Shown: positions 34,278 to 42,097 of the stretch, one piece after another
Position numbering within the stretch: position 1 is the stretch's first letter
Layout of the letters: every line of letters begins with the position of its first letter
Position numbers and translations under genes: made by a program
Assembly: GCF_002150735.1 (NCBI RefSeq)
Contig: NZ_MUKA01000126.1
Coordinates: 1 to 48,363, forward strand
Length of the DNA stretch: 48,363 nucleotides
Origin: Streptomyces africanus
GTDB taxonomy: Bacteria > Actinomycetota > Actinomycetes > Streptomycetales > Streptomycetaceae
Direction of reading: 5' to 3'
The notes under the pieces: model-generated
The model's database searches: none
The model's input: the letters and a program-made list of their open reading frames with translations, nothing else
Told to the model about the DNA's origin: nothing

Positions 34278-35238
34278 CGTGACCAAGGCCCAGACGACCG
34301 ACGCCGCGACCGTGGACGCCGTGGCCCCGCCGGCCGCCGACACGGCCGGCAAGCAGAGCCCGCCGAAGACCGAGAAGCCCCGCTCCCTGTGGGGTGACGC
34401 CTGGTACGACCTGCGGCACCGGCCCATGTTCTGGATCTCCTCGGTGCTGCTGGTCCTGCTGCTCGTGATCGCCGCGTTCCCCGGCATGTTCACCAGCGTC
34501 GACCCGCGCGACGGCGACCTGGTCCACCACTACCTGGGCAAGCCGGAGCTGGGGCACCTCTTCCAGCCGGACTGGTTCGGCTACGACCAGCAGGGTCGCT
34601 CCATCTACGCCCGCGTCATCCACGGCACCCGCGCCTCGATCCTCGTCGGCGTGTGCGTCACCGCGGCCGTCACGCTGATCGGCGGTCTGCTCGGCATGCT
34701 GGCGGGCTACTTCGGCGGCTGGATCGACTCGGTGATCTCCCGGATCGTCGACATCTTCTTCGGCCTGCCGTTCCTGCTCGGCACGATGGTCGTCCTGAAC
34801 GCCTTCACCGAGCGCAAGGTGTACGTGGTGATCCTGGCCCTGGCCTTCCTGGGCTGGACCTCGATCGCCCGTGTCACGCGCAGCTCCGTGATCACGGCCA
34901 AGCAGGCCGACTACGTGACGGCGGCCCGGGCGCTGGGCGCCGGCACCACGCGGATCCTGTTCCGCCACGTGATGCCGAACGCCGTCGCGCCGACCATCGT
35001 CGTGGCCACGATCGCCCTCGGCGGTTACATCTCGGCCGAGGCGACGCTGTCGTTCCTCGGCCTCGGCCTCAGCGACCCGACGATCTCGTGGGGCATCGAC
35101 ATCTCCGAGGGCAGCAAGGTGATCCGGGACAACCCGCACACGCTGCTGTTCCCGGCGGGCATGCTCAGCCTCACGGTCTTCGCGTTCATCATGCTCGGCG
35201 ACGCGGTCCGCGACGCCCTTGACCCGAAGCTGCGCTGA
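34270..35238 (+). CDS. Oligopeptide ABC transporter permease 2 (DppC/OppC-type)
   Basis: 322 residues. It has an extended N-terminus of about 45 residues (Ala/Pro/Lys-rich), then WYDLRHRPMFWISSVLLVLLLVIAAFPG at the first helix. The EAA-like loop AARALGAGTTRILFRHVMPN precedes VAPTIVVATIALGGYISAEATLSFLGLG. It pairs with permease 1 as the transmembrane heterodimer. The start ATG is preceded by GAGGA at 34258-34262. The next gene follows after 11 bases. Confidence 0.95.
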   Translation: MPDVTKAQTTDAATVDAVAPPAADTAGKQSPPKTEKPRSLWGDAWYDLRHRPMFWISSVLLVLLLVIAAFPGMFTSVDPRDGDLVHHYLGKPELGHLFQPDWFGYDQQGRSIYARVIHGTRASILVGVCVTAAVTLIGGLLGMLAGYFGGWIDSVISRIVDIFFGLPFLLGTMVVLNAFTERKVYVVILALAFLGWTSIARVTRSSVITAKQADYVTAARALGAGTTRILFRHVMPNAVAPTIVVATIALGGYISAEATLSFLGLGLSDPTISWGIDISEGSKVIRDNPHTLLFPAGMLSLTVFAFIMLGDAVRDALDPKLR

Positions 35239-35249
35239 GGAGGGCGTAC

Positions 35250-36308
35250 GTGACCACCATCGACAAGACCAGGAACGTGCCCGAGCCGCGAGGCGCGGCC
35301 GAGGGCGATGTTCCCCTGCTCGAAGTGCGCGATCTGCACGTCGAGTTCCACACCCGTGACGGTGTGGCCAAGGCCGTCAACGGCGTCAACTACACCGTGA
35401 ACTCCGGGGAGACCCTCGCCGTGCTCGGCGAGTCCGGCTCCGGCAAGTCCGTGACCGCGCAGGCGATCATGGGCATCCTCGACATGCCGCCCGGGCGGAT
35501 CCCGCAGGGCCAGATCCTGTACCGGGGCGAGGACATGCTCACCATGTCGGGCGACGCCCGGCGCAAGATCCGCGGCAGGAAGATCGCCATGATCTTCCAG
35601 GACGCGCTGTCCGCGCTGAACCCCGTGCTGTCCGTCGGCTACCAGCTCGGCGAGATGTTCCGCGTCCACCAGGGCCTGAGCAAGAAGGACGCCAAGGCCA
35701 AGGCCATCGAGCTGATGGACCGCGTGAAGATCCCGGCCGCGAAGGAGCGCGTCGGCGACTACCCGCACCAGTTCTCCGGCGGTATGCGCCAGCGCATCAT
35801 GATCGCGATGGCGCTCGCCCTGGAGCCGGACCTGATCATCGCCGACGAGCCCACCACGGCCCTCGACGTGACGGTCCAGGCCCAGGTCATGGACCTGCTC
35901 GCGGACCTGCAGCGCGAGTACAACATGGGCCTGATCCTGATCACCCACGACCTCGGCGTCGTCGCCGACGTCGCGGACAAGATCGCCGTGATGTACGCGG
36001 GCCGGATCGTGGAGACCGCGCCGGTGCACGAGCTGTACAAGCGGCCCGCGCACCCCTACACCAAGGGTCTGCTCGAGTCGATCCCGCGCCTGGACCAGAA
36101 GGGCCAGGACCTGTACGCGATCAAGGGGCTGCCGCCCAACCTGACGCGTATCCCGTCCGGTTGCGCCTTCAACCCGCGCTGCCCGCAGGCGCAGGACATC
36201 TGCCGTACGGACGTCCCGCCGCTGCACCCGGTCACCGAGCGGGACGGCGGCGAGCTGGTCGGCCGCGGCAGCGCGTGCCACTTCTGGAAGGAGACGATCC
36301 ATGGCTGA
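35250..36308 (+). CDS. Oligopeptide ABC transporter ATPase 1 (DppD/OppD-type)
   Basis: 352 residues from a GTG at 35250, with GAGGAGGG upstream. Walker A is GESGSGKSV (60-68), the Q-loop is IFQDALSALNP, the signature is FSGGMRQR (175-182), and Walker B is DEPT (199-202). The C-terminal oligopeptide/dipeptide domain holds a cysteine cluster, GCAFNPRCPQAQDIC and later ACHFW. In related DppD/OppD ATPases this cluster can bind a [4Fe-4S] centre. It overlaps the second ATPase by 8 bases, so the two are made together. Confidence 0.96.
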   Translation: MTTIDKTRNVPEPRGAAEGDVPLLEVRDLHVEFHTRDGVAKAVNGVNYTVNSGETLAVLGESGSGKSVTAQAIMGILDMPPGRIPQGQILYRGEDMLTMSGDARRKIRGRKIAMIFQDALSALNPVLSVGYQLGEMFRVHQGLSKKDAKAKAIELMDRVKIPAAKERVGDYPHQFSGGMRQRIMIAMALALEPDLIIADEPTTALDVTVQAQVMDLLADLQREYNMGLILITHDLGVVADVADKIAVMYAGRIVETAPVHELYKRPAHPYTKGLLESIPRLDQKGQDLYAIKGLPPNLTRIPSGCAFNPRCPQAQDICRTDVPPLHPVTERDGGELVGRGSACHFWKETIHG

Positions 36309-37449
36309 GCTGGACGAGAAGGACGAGTCCATGGACGCCACCCCCAACGTCACCGAGGTGGAGACGGTCGAGGCGGCCACCGACGAGGAGGCCGTCGCGG
36401 CGATCGAGGCGCCGGTCGAGCGCGGTGAGCCCATCCTGCAGGTCCGCAATCTGGTCAAGCACTTCCCGCTGACCCAGGGGATCCTGTTCAAGCGTCAGAT
36501 CGGCGCGGTCAAGGCCGTGGACGGGATCTCCTTCGACCTCTACCAGGGCGAGACGCTCGGCATCGTGGGCGAGTCCGGCTGTGGCAAGTCCACGGTCGCC
36601 AAGCTGCTGATGATGCTGGAGAAGGCGACCGCGGGCGAGATCTTCTACAAGGGCCAGGACATCACCAAGCTGTCCGGGCGTGCGCTGAAGGCGGTCCGCC
36701 GGAACATCCAGATGGTGTTCCAGGACCCGTACACCTCGCTCAACCCCCGTATGACGGTGGGTGACATCATCGGGGAGACCTTCGAGATCCACCCCGAGGT
36801 GGCGCCGAAGGGCGACCGGCGGCGCAAGGTCCAGGACCTCCTGGACGTCGTCGGCCTCAACCCCGAGTACATCAACCGCTACCCGCACCAGTTCTCGGGC
36901 GGTCAGCGCCAGCGCATCGGCATCGCCCGCGGCCTGGCCCTGAACCCCGAGATCATCATCTGCGACGAGCCGGTCTCCGCGCTGGACGTGTCCGTCCAGG
37001 CACAGGTCATCAACCTGATGGAGAAGCTGCAGGACGAGTTCAACCTGTCCTACCTCTTCATCGCGCACGACCTGTCGATCGTCCGGCACATCTCGGACCG
37101 GGTGGGTGTGATGTACCTGGGCAAGATGGCCGAGATCGGTTCGGACACGGAGATCTACGACCACCCGACCCACCCCTACACGCAGGCACTGCTCTCCGCG
37201 GTGCCGGTCCCCGACCCGGAGTCCCGCGAGGGCCGCGAACGCATCATCCTCACCGGCGACGTCCCGTCCCCGGCCAACCCGCCCTCGGGCTGCCGCTTCC
37301 GCACCCGCTGCTGGAAGGCCCAGGACAAGTGCGCCCAGGAGATCCCGCTCCTCGCGGTCCCCGAGCGCTTCAAGGGCGAGGACACCCCGGCGGCCCACGA
37401 GTCGGCCTGCCACTTCGCGGAGGAGAAGGACGTGGTCCACGCGGCCTGA
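36301..37449 (+). CDS. Oligopeptide ABC transporter ATPase 2 (DppF/OppF-type)
   Basis: 382 residues. An acidic N-terminal extension of about 40 residues is followed by the OppF-type start ILQVRNLVKHFPLTQG. Walker A is GESGCGKST, the signature is FSGGQRQR, and Walker B is DEPVSALD. The C-terminal domain again has four cysteines (GCRFRTRCWKAQDKC then ACHFA). The N-terminal extension is not part of the ABC core. It is the last gene of the operon and is followed by a composite hairpin. Confidence 0.96.
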   Translation: MAELDEKDESMDATPNVTEVETVEAATDEEAVAAIEAPVERGEPILQVRNLVKHFPLTQGILFKRQIGAVKAVDGISFDLYQGETLGIVGESGCGKSTVAKLLMMLEKATAGEIFYKGQDITKLSGRALKAVRRNIQMVFQDPYTSLNPRMTVGDIIGETFEIHPEVAPKGDRRRKVQDLLDVVGLNPEYINRYPHQFSGGQRQRIGIARGLALNPEIIICDEPVSALDVSVQAQVINLMEKLQDEFNLSYLFIAHDLSIVRHISDRVGVMYLGKMAEIGSDTEIYDHPTHPYTQALLSAVPVPDPESREGRERIILTGDVPSPANPPSGCRFRTRCWKAQDKCAQEIPLLAVPERFKGEDTPAAHESACHFAEEKDVVHAA

Positions 37450-37470
37450 CGGCCCGGTACGGCATCCGTC

Positions 37471-37510
37471 CCGGTTCCCGGCCCTTCTCGACGAAGGTGC
37501 CGGGAACCGG
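37471..37510 (+). terminator. Composite hairpin terminator of the oligopeptide operon
   Basis: CCGGTTCCCGGC (37471-37482) pairs with GCCGGGAACCGG (37499-37510). Inside the loop, CCTTC and GAAGG extend the stem after a one-base bulge. It lies 21 bases after the last ATPase stop. Confidence 0.8.
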
Positions 37511-37528
37511 TGTGTTCGAGGATCTGGA

Positions 37529-37939
37529 TTGCTGCATCACATCGAACTCTGGGTTCCCGACCTTCCCCGGGCGGCCCGCGCATGGGGCTGGCTCCTCGGC
37601 CGGCTCGGCTACGACCCGTATCAGGAGTGGGAGCGCGGCCGCAGTTGGCGGCTCGGTCCGACGTACCTCGTCGTCGAGCAGTCACCGGCGATGAGTGCCG
37701 CCGAGCACGACCGCAGGAGGCCAGGCCTCAACCACCTGGCGTTCCATGCCGGGACGCCGGCCGATGTCGACGCGCTGGCGCGGGACGCTCCGGCGCACGG
37801 CTGGGAGCCCCTCTTCGCCGACCGCTACCCGCACGCCGGAGGCTCTGGGCACTACGCCGCCTACCTCACCGACACGGACGGGTTCGAGGTCGAGCTGGTC
37901 GCTGCACAAGCGCCCGCAAACCCCCGCGAACTGCGTTAA
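37529..37939 (+). CDS. VOC/glyoxalase-fold protein
   Basis: 136 residues from a TTG at 37529, or the adjacent CTG; GAGG at 37518-37521 supports the TTG. One vicinal-oxygen-chelate domain is visible. HHIELWVPDLPRAARAWGWLLG opens the first half, NHLAFHAGTPADVDALARDA opens the second, and a final glutamate is in GFEVELVAAQ. The metal-binding His, His and Glu positions are present (H3 or H4, H70-region, E near 125). The substrate is unknown; members include glyoxalases, dioxygenases and bleomycin/fosfomycin resistance proteins. It is a separate unit from the ABC operon. Confidence 0.82.
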   Translation: MLHHIELWVPDLPRAARAWGWLLGRLGYDPYQEWERGRSWRLGPTYLVVEQSPAMSAAEHDRRRPGLNHLAFHAGTPADVDALARDAPAHGWEPLFADRYPHAGGSGHYAAYLTDTDGFEVELVAAQAPANPRELR

Positions 37940-38018
37940 CACGCAGGCAACTTCGCCGACCCGGTTCCGATATACGGACGCGTCAGGCTGGACAGCGTAC
38001 GGCCGTGCGGGTGCCGTA

Positions 38019-38054
38019 AACGGGCCGGGGCGCGCCATGTCGCCCCGGCCCGTT
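38019..38054. terminator. Hairpin terminator between VOC and S9 peptidase genes
   Basis: AACGGGCCGGGGCG (38019-38032) pairs with CGCCCCGGCCCGTT (38041-38054), a perfect 14-bp stem with an 8-base loop. It can serve the VOC gene on the plus strand and, with its A/T ends, the peptidase on the minus strand. Confidence 0.8.
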
Positions 38055-38157
38055 GCAGTTCTTTGCGCCTAAACCGGCGCCGCTTTCGCGGACCTGGTTG
38101 CTGCTTCGCCGTGGTTCCTCAATTGATGGTTGCGGTGCTCTTCGGGATGTCTGTGGC

Positions 38158-40275
38158 TCAGCCCAGTCCCAAGGTGCGGCGCAGGAAGTCGACCTGGAGC
38201 AGGAGCAGGTTCTCCGCGACCTGTTCCTGGGGGGTGATGTGGGTGACCCCGGACAGGGGCAGCACCTCGTGCGGGCGGCCGGCGGCCAGGAGGGCCGAGG
38301 AGAGGCGCAGGGCGTGGGCGACGACCACGTTGTCGTCGGCGAGGCCGTGCACGATCATCAGGGGGCGGTGCGGCTCGGCGGGGGAGGACAGGCCGTCCGC
38401 CGTGACGAGGGAGCTCCGCGCGTACGCGTCCGGCTGTTCGGCCGGGTCCCCCAGATAGCGCTCCGTGTAGTGCGTGTCGTACAGGCGCCAGTCCGTCACC
38501 GGCGCGCCCGCGATCCCCGCGTGGAAGACGTCCGGCCGGCGCAGCACCGCGAGGCCCGCCAGCCAGCCGCCGAAGGACCAGCCGCGGATCGCCACCCGGG
38601 ACAGGTCCAGCGGATACCTCTTCGCGAGGTCCTCCAGCGCCTCCACCTGGTCGTCCAGGGACAGCGTGAAGTCGTGGTGGACGCCCTTCTCCCAGGCGGG
38701 GGAGCGGCCCGGGGTGCCCCGGCCGTCCGCAACGACCACCGCGAATCCCTGGTCCGCGAACCACTGCGAGGTGAGGTGCGGGTTGTGGGCCGCGAGGACC
38801 CGCTGCCCGTGCGGCCCGCCGTACGGGTCCATGAGCACCGGCAGGGGGGTGTCACCGGCGTAGTCCCGAGGCATAAGCACGGCGCACGGGATGCGGCGTG
38901 CGCCCCCCTCGGTGAGCGTCACGCGGGGGGACATACCAGGATCTTCGGCGTACGAGGGGACAACAACCGTCGGTTTCCCGTCGCGCAGGACCTGCACCCG
39001 CACACCTGGCCGATCCAGCGTCGCCGAGACCAGAACCGTCACGCCCCCGGCCCGCACCGCCGAGTGCACGCCCGGCTCCCGCGACACCCGCTCCACGCCC
39101 AGCTCGTTCACCCGGTACACATGCACCTGGCCCGTCTCGGCCTCGGCGGCCTCCTCGCCCGCCGACGCCGAGAGCAGCACGTCGTCGTCGGAGACGTCCA
39201 GCACGGCCCGCACGTGCAGCTGCGCCCCCGTGAGCGGCCGGTCCCCGACCGCCAGCAGCCTCGCACCGCCCTCGTCTGCGATCCGTACCAGCTGCCCGGC
39301 CGGACTCCAGCACGGCACCCCGGGGAAAAGATCAAGCCAAATCCGATCTTCGTCGGCGTGCACCATCCGGGTCGCGCCCGACTCCGGATCCACCGCGAGG
39401 ATCAGCTGGCTGCGCTGGTCGCGCGCCTGGACGAGCAGCAGCGGCGCCCCCGCCGCTGACCAGTGCACACGCGTCAGATACGGATACCGCGCCCGGTCCC
39501 AGGCGACCTCCGTGCGCACCCCGTCCAGACCGATCACGAACAGCCGTACGTCCGCGTTGCCGGTGCCCGCCGCCGGATACGCCACCCGCTGCGGCGCGCG
39601 TTCCGGATGCGCCGGGTCGGAGATCCACCACCGGTCCACCGGCGTGTCGTCCGCGCGCGCCACGAGCAGCCGGTCCGACTCCGGCGCCCACCAGAAACCG
39701 CGCGACCGCCCCATCTCCTCGGCCGCGATGAACTCGGCCAGTCCATATGAGACATTTTCCGACTCCGGCTCGGCGAGCGCCCGGTCGCCGTCCCCCTCCG
39801 CGCCCACGACGCGCAGCGCACCCTGCGCGACGTAGGCGACATACCGCCCGTCGGGCGACGGACGCGGGTCGATCACCGGCCCGGGCGTGGGCAGTTCACG
39901 CGCCGTCCCGGCCCGCAGCTCGGCCGCGAAAAGCCGCCCTGACAAGGCGAAAGAGGCCAACTCGACGGCCGTGTCGGTGGCGTACCCGACGATGCCGGCG
40001 CCGCCCTCCCGGCTGCGCTCACGCCGGGCGCGCTCCTCGGGCGAGAGGTCCTCCGAGGCGCCGCCCAGCAGGGCGCGCGGGTCGGCGGCCACGCGCTCCC
40101 CGCCGTCCTCCGTGTCGAGGACCCACAGCGAGTTCGCCCGGTCCGTACCGGAACCGGAGCGCAGGAACACGACACGTGAACCGTCGGGCGCCACAGTGAA
40201 CGAACGCGGCGCGCCGAGCGTGAAGCGCTGGGTGCGGGCGTGCCGTCGGGGGAAGGAGTCAGGCTCGGTCGTCAT
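38158..40275 (-). CDS. S9 family (prolyl oligopeptidase/DPP-IV-like) serine peptidase
   Basis: 705 residues from the ATG at 40275. The N-terminal part is a beta-propeller (SPDGRYVAYVAQG, WAPESDRLLVARADDTPV). The C-terminal alpha/beta-hydrolase has S567 (GWSFGGW), D647 (GLADDN) and H679 (GVTH). The spacing is nearly the same as in human dipeptidyl peptidase IV. FIAAEEM near residues 180-190 resembles the double-Glu motif (EE) that binds the free N-terminus, so a dipeptidyl peptidase activity is likely. No signal peptide is evident, suggesting a cytosolic enzyme, perhaps acting on peptides taken up by the nearby transporter; this last point is inference. Confidence 0.93.
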   Translation of the reverse strand: MTTEPDSFPRRHARTQRFTLGAPRSFTVAPDGSRVVFLRSGSGTDRANSLWVLDTEDGGERVAADPRALLGGASEDLSPEERARRERSREGGAGIVGYATDTAVELASFALSGRLFAAELRAGTARELPTPGPVIDPRPSPDGRYVAYVAQGALRVVGAEGDGDRALAEPESENVSYGLAEFIAAEEMGRSRGFWWAPESDRLLVARADDTPVDRWWISDPAHPERAPQRVAYPAAGTGNADVRLFVIGLDGVRTEVAWDRARYPYLTRVHWSAAGAPLLLVQARDQRSQLILAVDPESGATRMVHADEDRIWLDLFPGVPCWSPAGQLVRIADEGGARLLAVGDRPLTGAQLHVRAVLDVSDDDVLLSASAGEEAAEAETGQVHVYRVNELGVERVSREPGVHSAVRAGGVTVLVSATLDRPGVRVQVLRDGKPTVVVPSYAEDPGMSPRVTLTEGGARRIPCAVLMPRDYAGDTPLPVLMDPYGGPHGQRVLAAHNPHLTSQWFADQGFAVVVADGRGTPGRSPAWEKGVHHDFTLSLDDQVEALEDLAKRYPLDLSRVAIRGWSFGGWLAGLAVLRRPDVFHAGIAGAPVTDWRLYDTHYTERYLGDPAEQPDAYARSSLVTADGLSSPAEPHRPLMIVHGLADDNVVVAHALRLSSALLAAGRPHEVLPLSGVTHITPQEQVAENLLLLQVDFLRRTLGLG

Positions 40276-40452
40276 GCCCTGACCATATTGGCCATGCGCC
40301 CCCTTGTGCGGCCGTGCGCCGAGCGATGCGCACGGACGGATAGTTATGATCAATGCCGCATAGTGGGTATGAACCTGCTGGCTGTTGTACGGATTTGATG
40401 CCCCCATAGTCCGACCCCCCGCGCCCTCGTGGATCTTTGGAGGTGAGCCGCC

Positions 40453-40647
40453 GTGGCACTCTCGATTTCGGCGGTGGTGCTGCTGGCGATCATCGTCTTC
40501 CTGTTGATCAAGAAGTCGGGTCTGAAGGCCGGGCATGCGATCGTCTGCATGCTGCTCGGCTTCTATCTCGCCTCCTCGACCGTCGCTCCCACGATCAACG
40601 AGCTGACGACCAACATCGCGGGCATGATCGGCAGCATCAAGTTCTGA
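40453..40647 (+). CDS. Small two-helix membrane protein
   Basis: 64 residues from a GTG at 40453, with a strong GGAGGTGA at 40438-40445. Two hydrophobic helices ([16 protein letters not shown], then [18 protein letters not shown]) are joined by KKSGLK, and a short amphipathic tail ([16 protein letters not shown]) follows. It resembles a small conserved Streptomyces membrane protein located before mshB. The function is unknown. It is 26 bases before mshB on the same strand, so the two may be cotranscribed. Confidence 0.75.
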   Translation: MALSISAVVLLAIIVFLLIKKSGLKAGHAIVCMLLGFYLASSTVAPTINELTTNIAGMIGSIKF

Positions 40648-40673
40648 CCACGGGACCTCGTAGGCTGGGGTCC

Positions 40674-41534
40674 ATGACGGAACTGCCCGACCGGCGTCTG
40701 CTGCTGGTGCACGCGCACCCGGACGACGAGTCGATCAACAACGGCGCGACCATGGCCAGGTACGCGGCCGAGGGTGCCCACGTCACCCTGGTCACGTGCA
40801 CCCTCGGCGAACGCGGCGAGGTCATCCCGCCCGAGCTCGCGCACCTGAGCGGTCCCGCCCTGGGCCAGCACCGCCGCCTCGAGCTCACCGCCGCCATGGC
40901 CGAGCTCGGCGTCCGGGACTTCCGCCTGCTCGGCGGCGCCGGACGCTACAGCGACTCCGGAATGATGGGCCTGCCCGACAACGACGACCCCGGCTGCTTC
41001 TGGCAGGCCGACATCGACGAGGCCGCCGCCCACCTCGTCGAGGTGATCCGCGAGGTACGCCCCCAGGTCCTCGTCACCTACGACGACAACGGCGGCTACG
41101 GCCACCCCGACCACATCCAGGCCCACCGCGTCGCCATGCGGGCCGTCGAGCTGTCCGCCGAGTCCGGCCGGCCGATCCCGAAGGTCTACTGGAACCGGGC
41201 CCCCCGGTCCGTTGTGGAGCAGTCCTTCGCCCGGCTCCGGGAGGACCTGCCCGGCCTCCCCTTCACCAAGGCGGCCGACGTCGACGACGTACCGGGCGTC
41301 GTGGCCGACGAGCGGATCACCACCGCGGTCGACGGCACCGCGCACGCCGCCGCCAAGGCCGCCGCGATGCACGCCCACGCCACCCAGATCAGCGTGTCCG
41401 GGCCGTACTTCGTGCTGTCCAACGAACTGGCCCAGCCCATCCTCGCGACCGAGTACTACGAGCTGGTGCGAGGCGAGCCGGGCCCCGGCGAGCGGGAGAC
41501 GGACCTGTTCGCCGGTGTCGAGGAGGCCTCATGA
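40674..41534 (+). CDS. mshB: Mycothiol biosynthesis deacetylase MshB
   Basis: 286 residues from the ATG at 40674. It removes the acetyl group from GlcNAc-Ins to give GlcN-Ins, the second step of mycothiol synthesis. The LmbE/PIG-L zinc site is intact: HAHPDDES with H15 and D18, and the downstream GHPDHIQAH. The length and the C-terminal [22 protein letters not shown] are those of true MshB rather than the related conjugate amidase Mca. Its stop overlaps the next gene's start (ATGA). Confidence 0.95.
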   Translation: MTELPDRRLLLVHAHPDDESINNGATMARYAAEGAHVTLVTCTLGERGEVIPPELAHLSGPALGQHRRLELTAAMAELGVRDFRLLGGAGRYSDSGMMGLPDNDDPGCFWQADIDEAAAHLVEVIREVRPQVLVTYDDNGGYGHPDHIQAHRVAMRAVELSAESGRPIPKVYWNRAPRSVVEQSFARLREDLPGLPFTKAADVDDVPGVVADERITTAVDGTAHAAAKAAAMHAHATQISVSGPYFVLSNELAQPILATEYYELVRGEPGPGERETDLFAGVEEAS

Positions 41535-41941
41535 GCGACCGGACTCCGATGCTCGCCCAGCCGATGCGGCCGCCCTCCGCCGGACGGGCCGCCGCCTACG
41601 TGGGGTTCTGTCTGCTGGGGGCCGTGATCGGCGCGGCCGGGGCACTGGTGCAGCCCGCGTGGTTCCCGGGCGGGCTGCTGCTCGCCCTCGCCGGTGAGGC
41701 CGGGCTCGTCCTCGGTGCCGCGCGGGTCACCCGCGGGCGGGCCGGGAGCGTCGCGGCCGCCGCCGGCTGGATACTCTCCGTCGTCCTGCTCACCGCCAGC
41801 CGCCCGGAGGGCGACTTCCTCTTCGCGGCGGGCGGCGGCTCCTATCTCTTCCTGCTCGGCGGCATCGCTGTGGCTGTGATCTGCGCCACCCTCGCCCCGG
41901 GGCGGCAACCGGACGGGGACCCCGTCCGACTTGGGAAGTGA
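41531..41941 (+). CDS. DUF6113-type membrane protein
   Basis: 136 residues from the ATG at 41531, overlapping mshB by 4 bases. Four hydrophobic segments are visible: [56 protein letters not shown], and [17 protein letters not shown]. It is conserved next to mshB in Streptomyces; no catalytic motif is seen. Translational coupling with mshB suggests a shared expression programme rather than a known mycothiol role. Confidence 0.75.
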   Translation: MSDRTPMLAQPMRPPSAGRAAAYVGFCLLGAVIGAAGALVQPAWFPGGLLLALAGEAGLVLGAARVTRGRAGSVAAAAGWILSVVLLTASRPEGDFLFAAGGGSYLFLLGGIAVAVICATLAPGRQPDGDPVRLGK

Positions 41942-42097
41942 CGTACCACTTCGCCAGGACGCACCCGTGGGGGTCCGGTGTGAGTTTCCCCAGCGGTCCT
42001 GGGATACGGGTGAGAAGTGGCCAGTATGGTGGTGCGCGCCGCCGAGCTGCCCGCGTGAGGTTGTGTCGGGCGGCGGAGCCAACCGGGAGAACCTGCC

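Noticed and set aside
31551..34493. A 980-codon open frame on the minus strand opposite the oligopeptide operon
   Set aside because: Low-complexity Asp/Val/Arg/Glu-rich translation spanning two genuine genes and their intercistronic hairpin; a codon-bias artefact.
31566..37449. Naming the ABC operon bldKA-bldKE
   Set aside because: The binding protein is first, whereas bldK as I recall begins with a permease; the symbol would be a guess without phylogeny.
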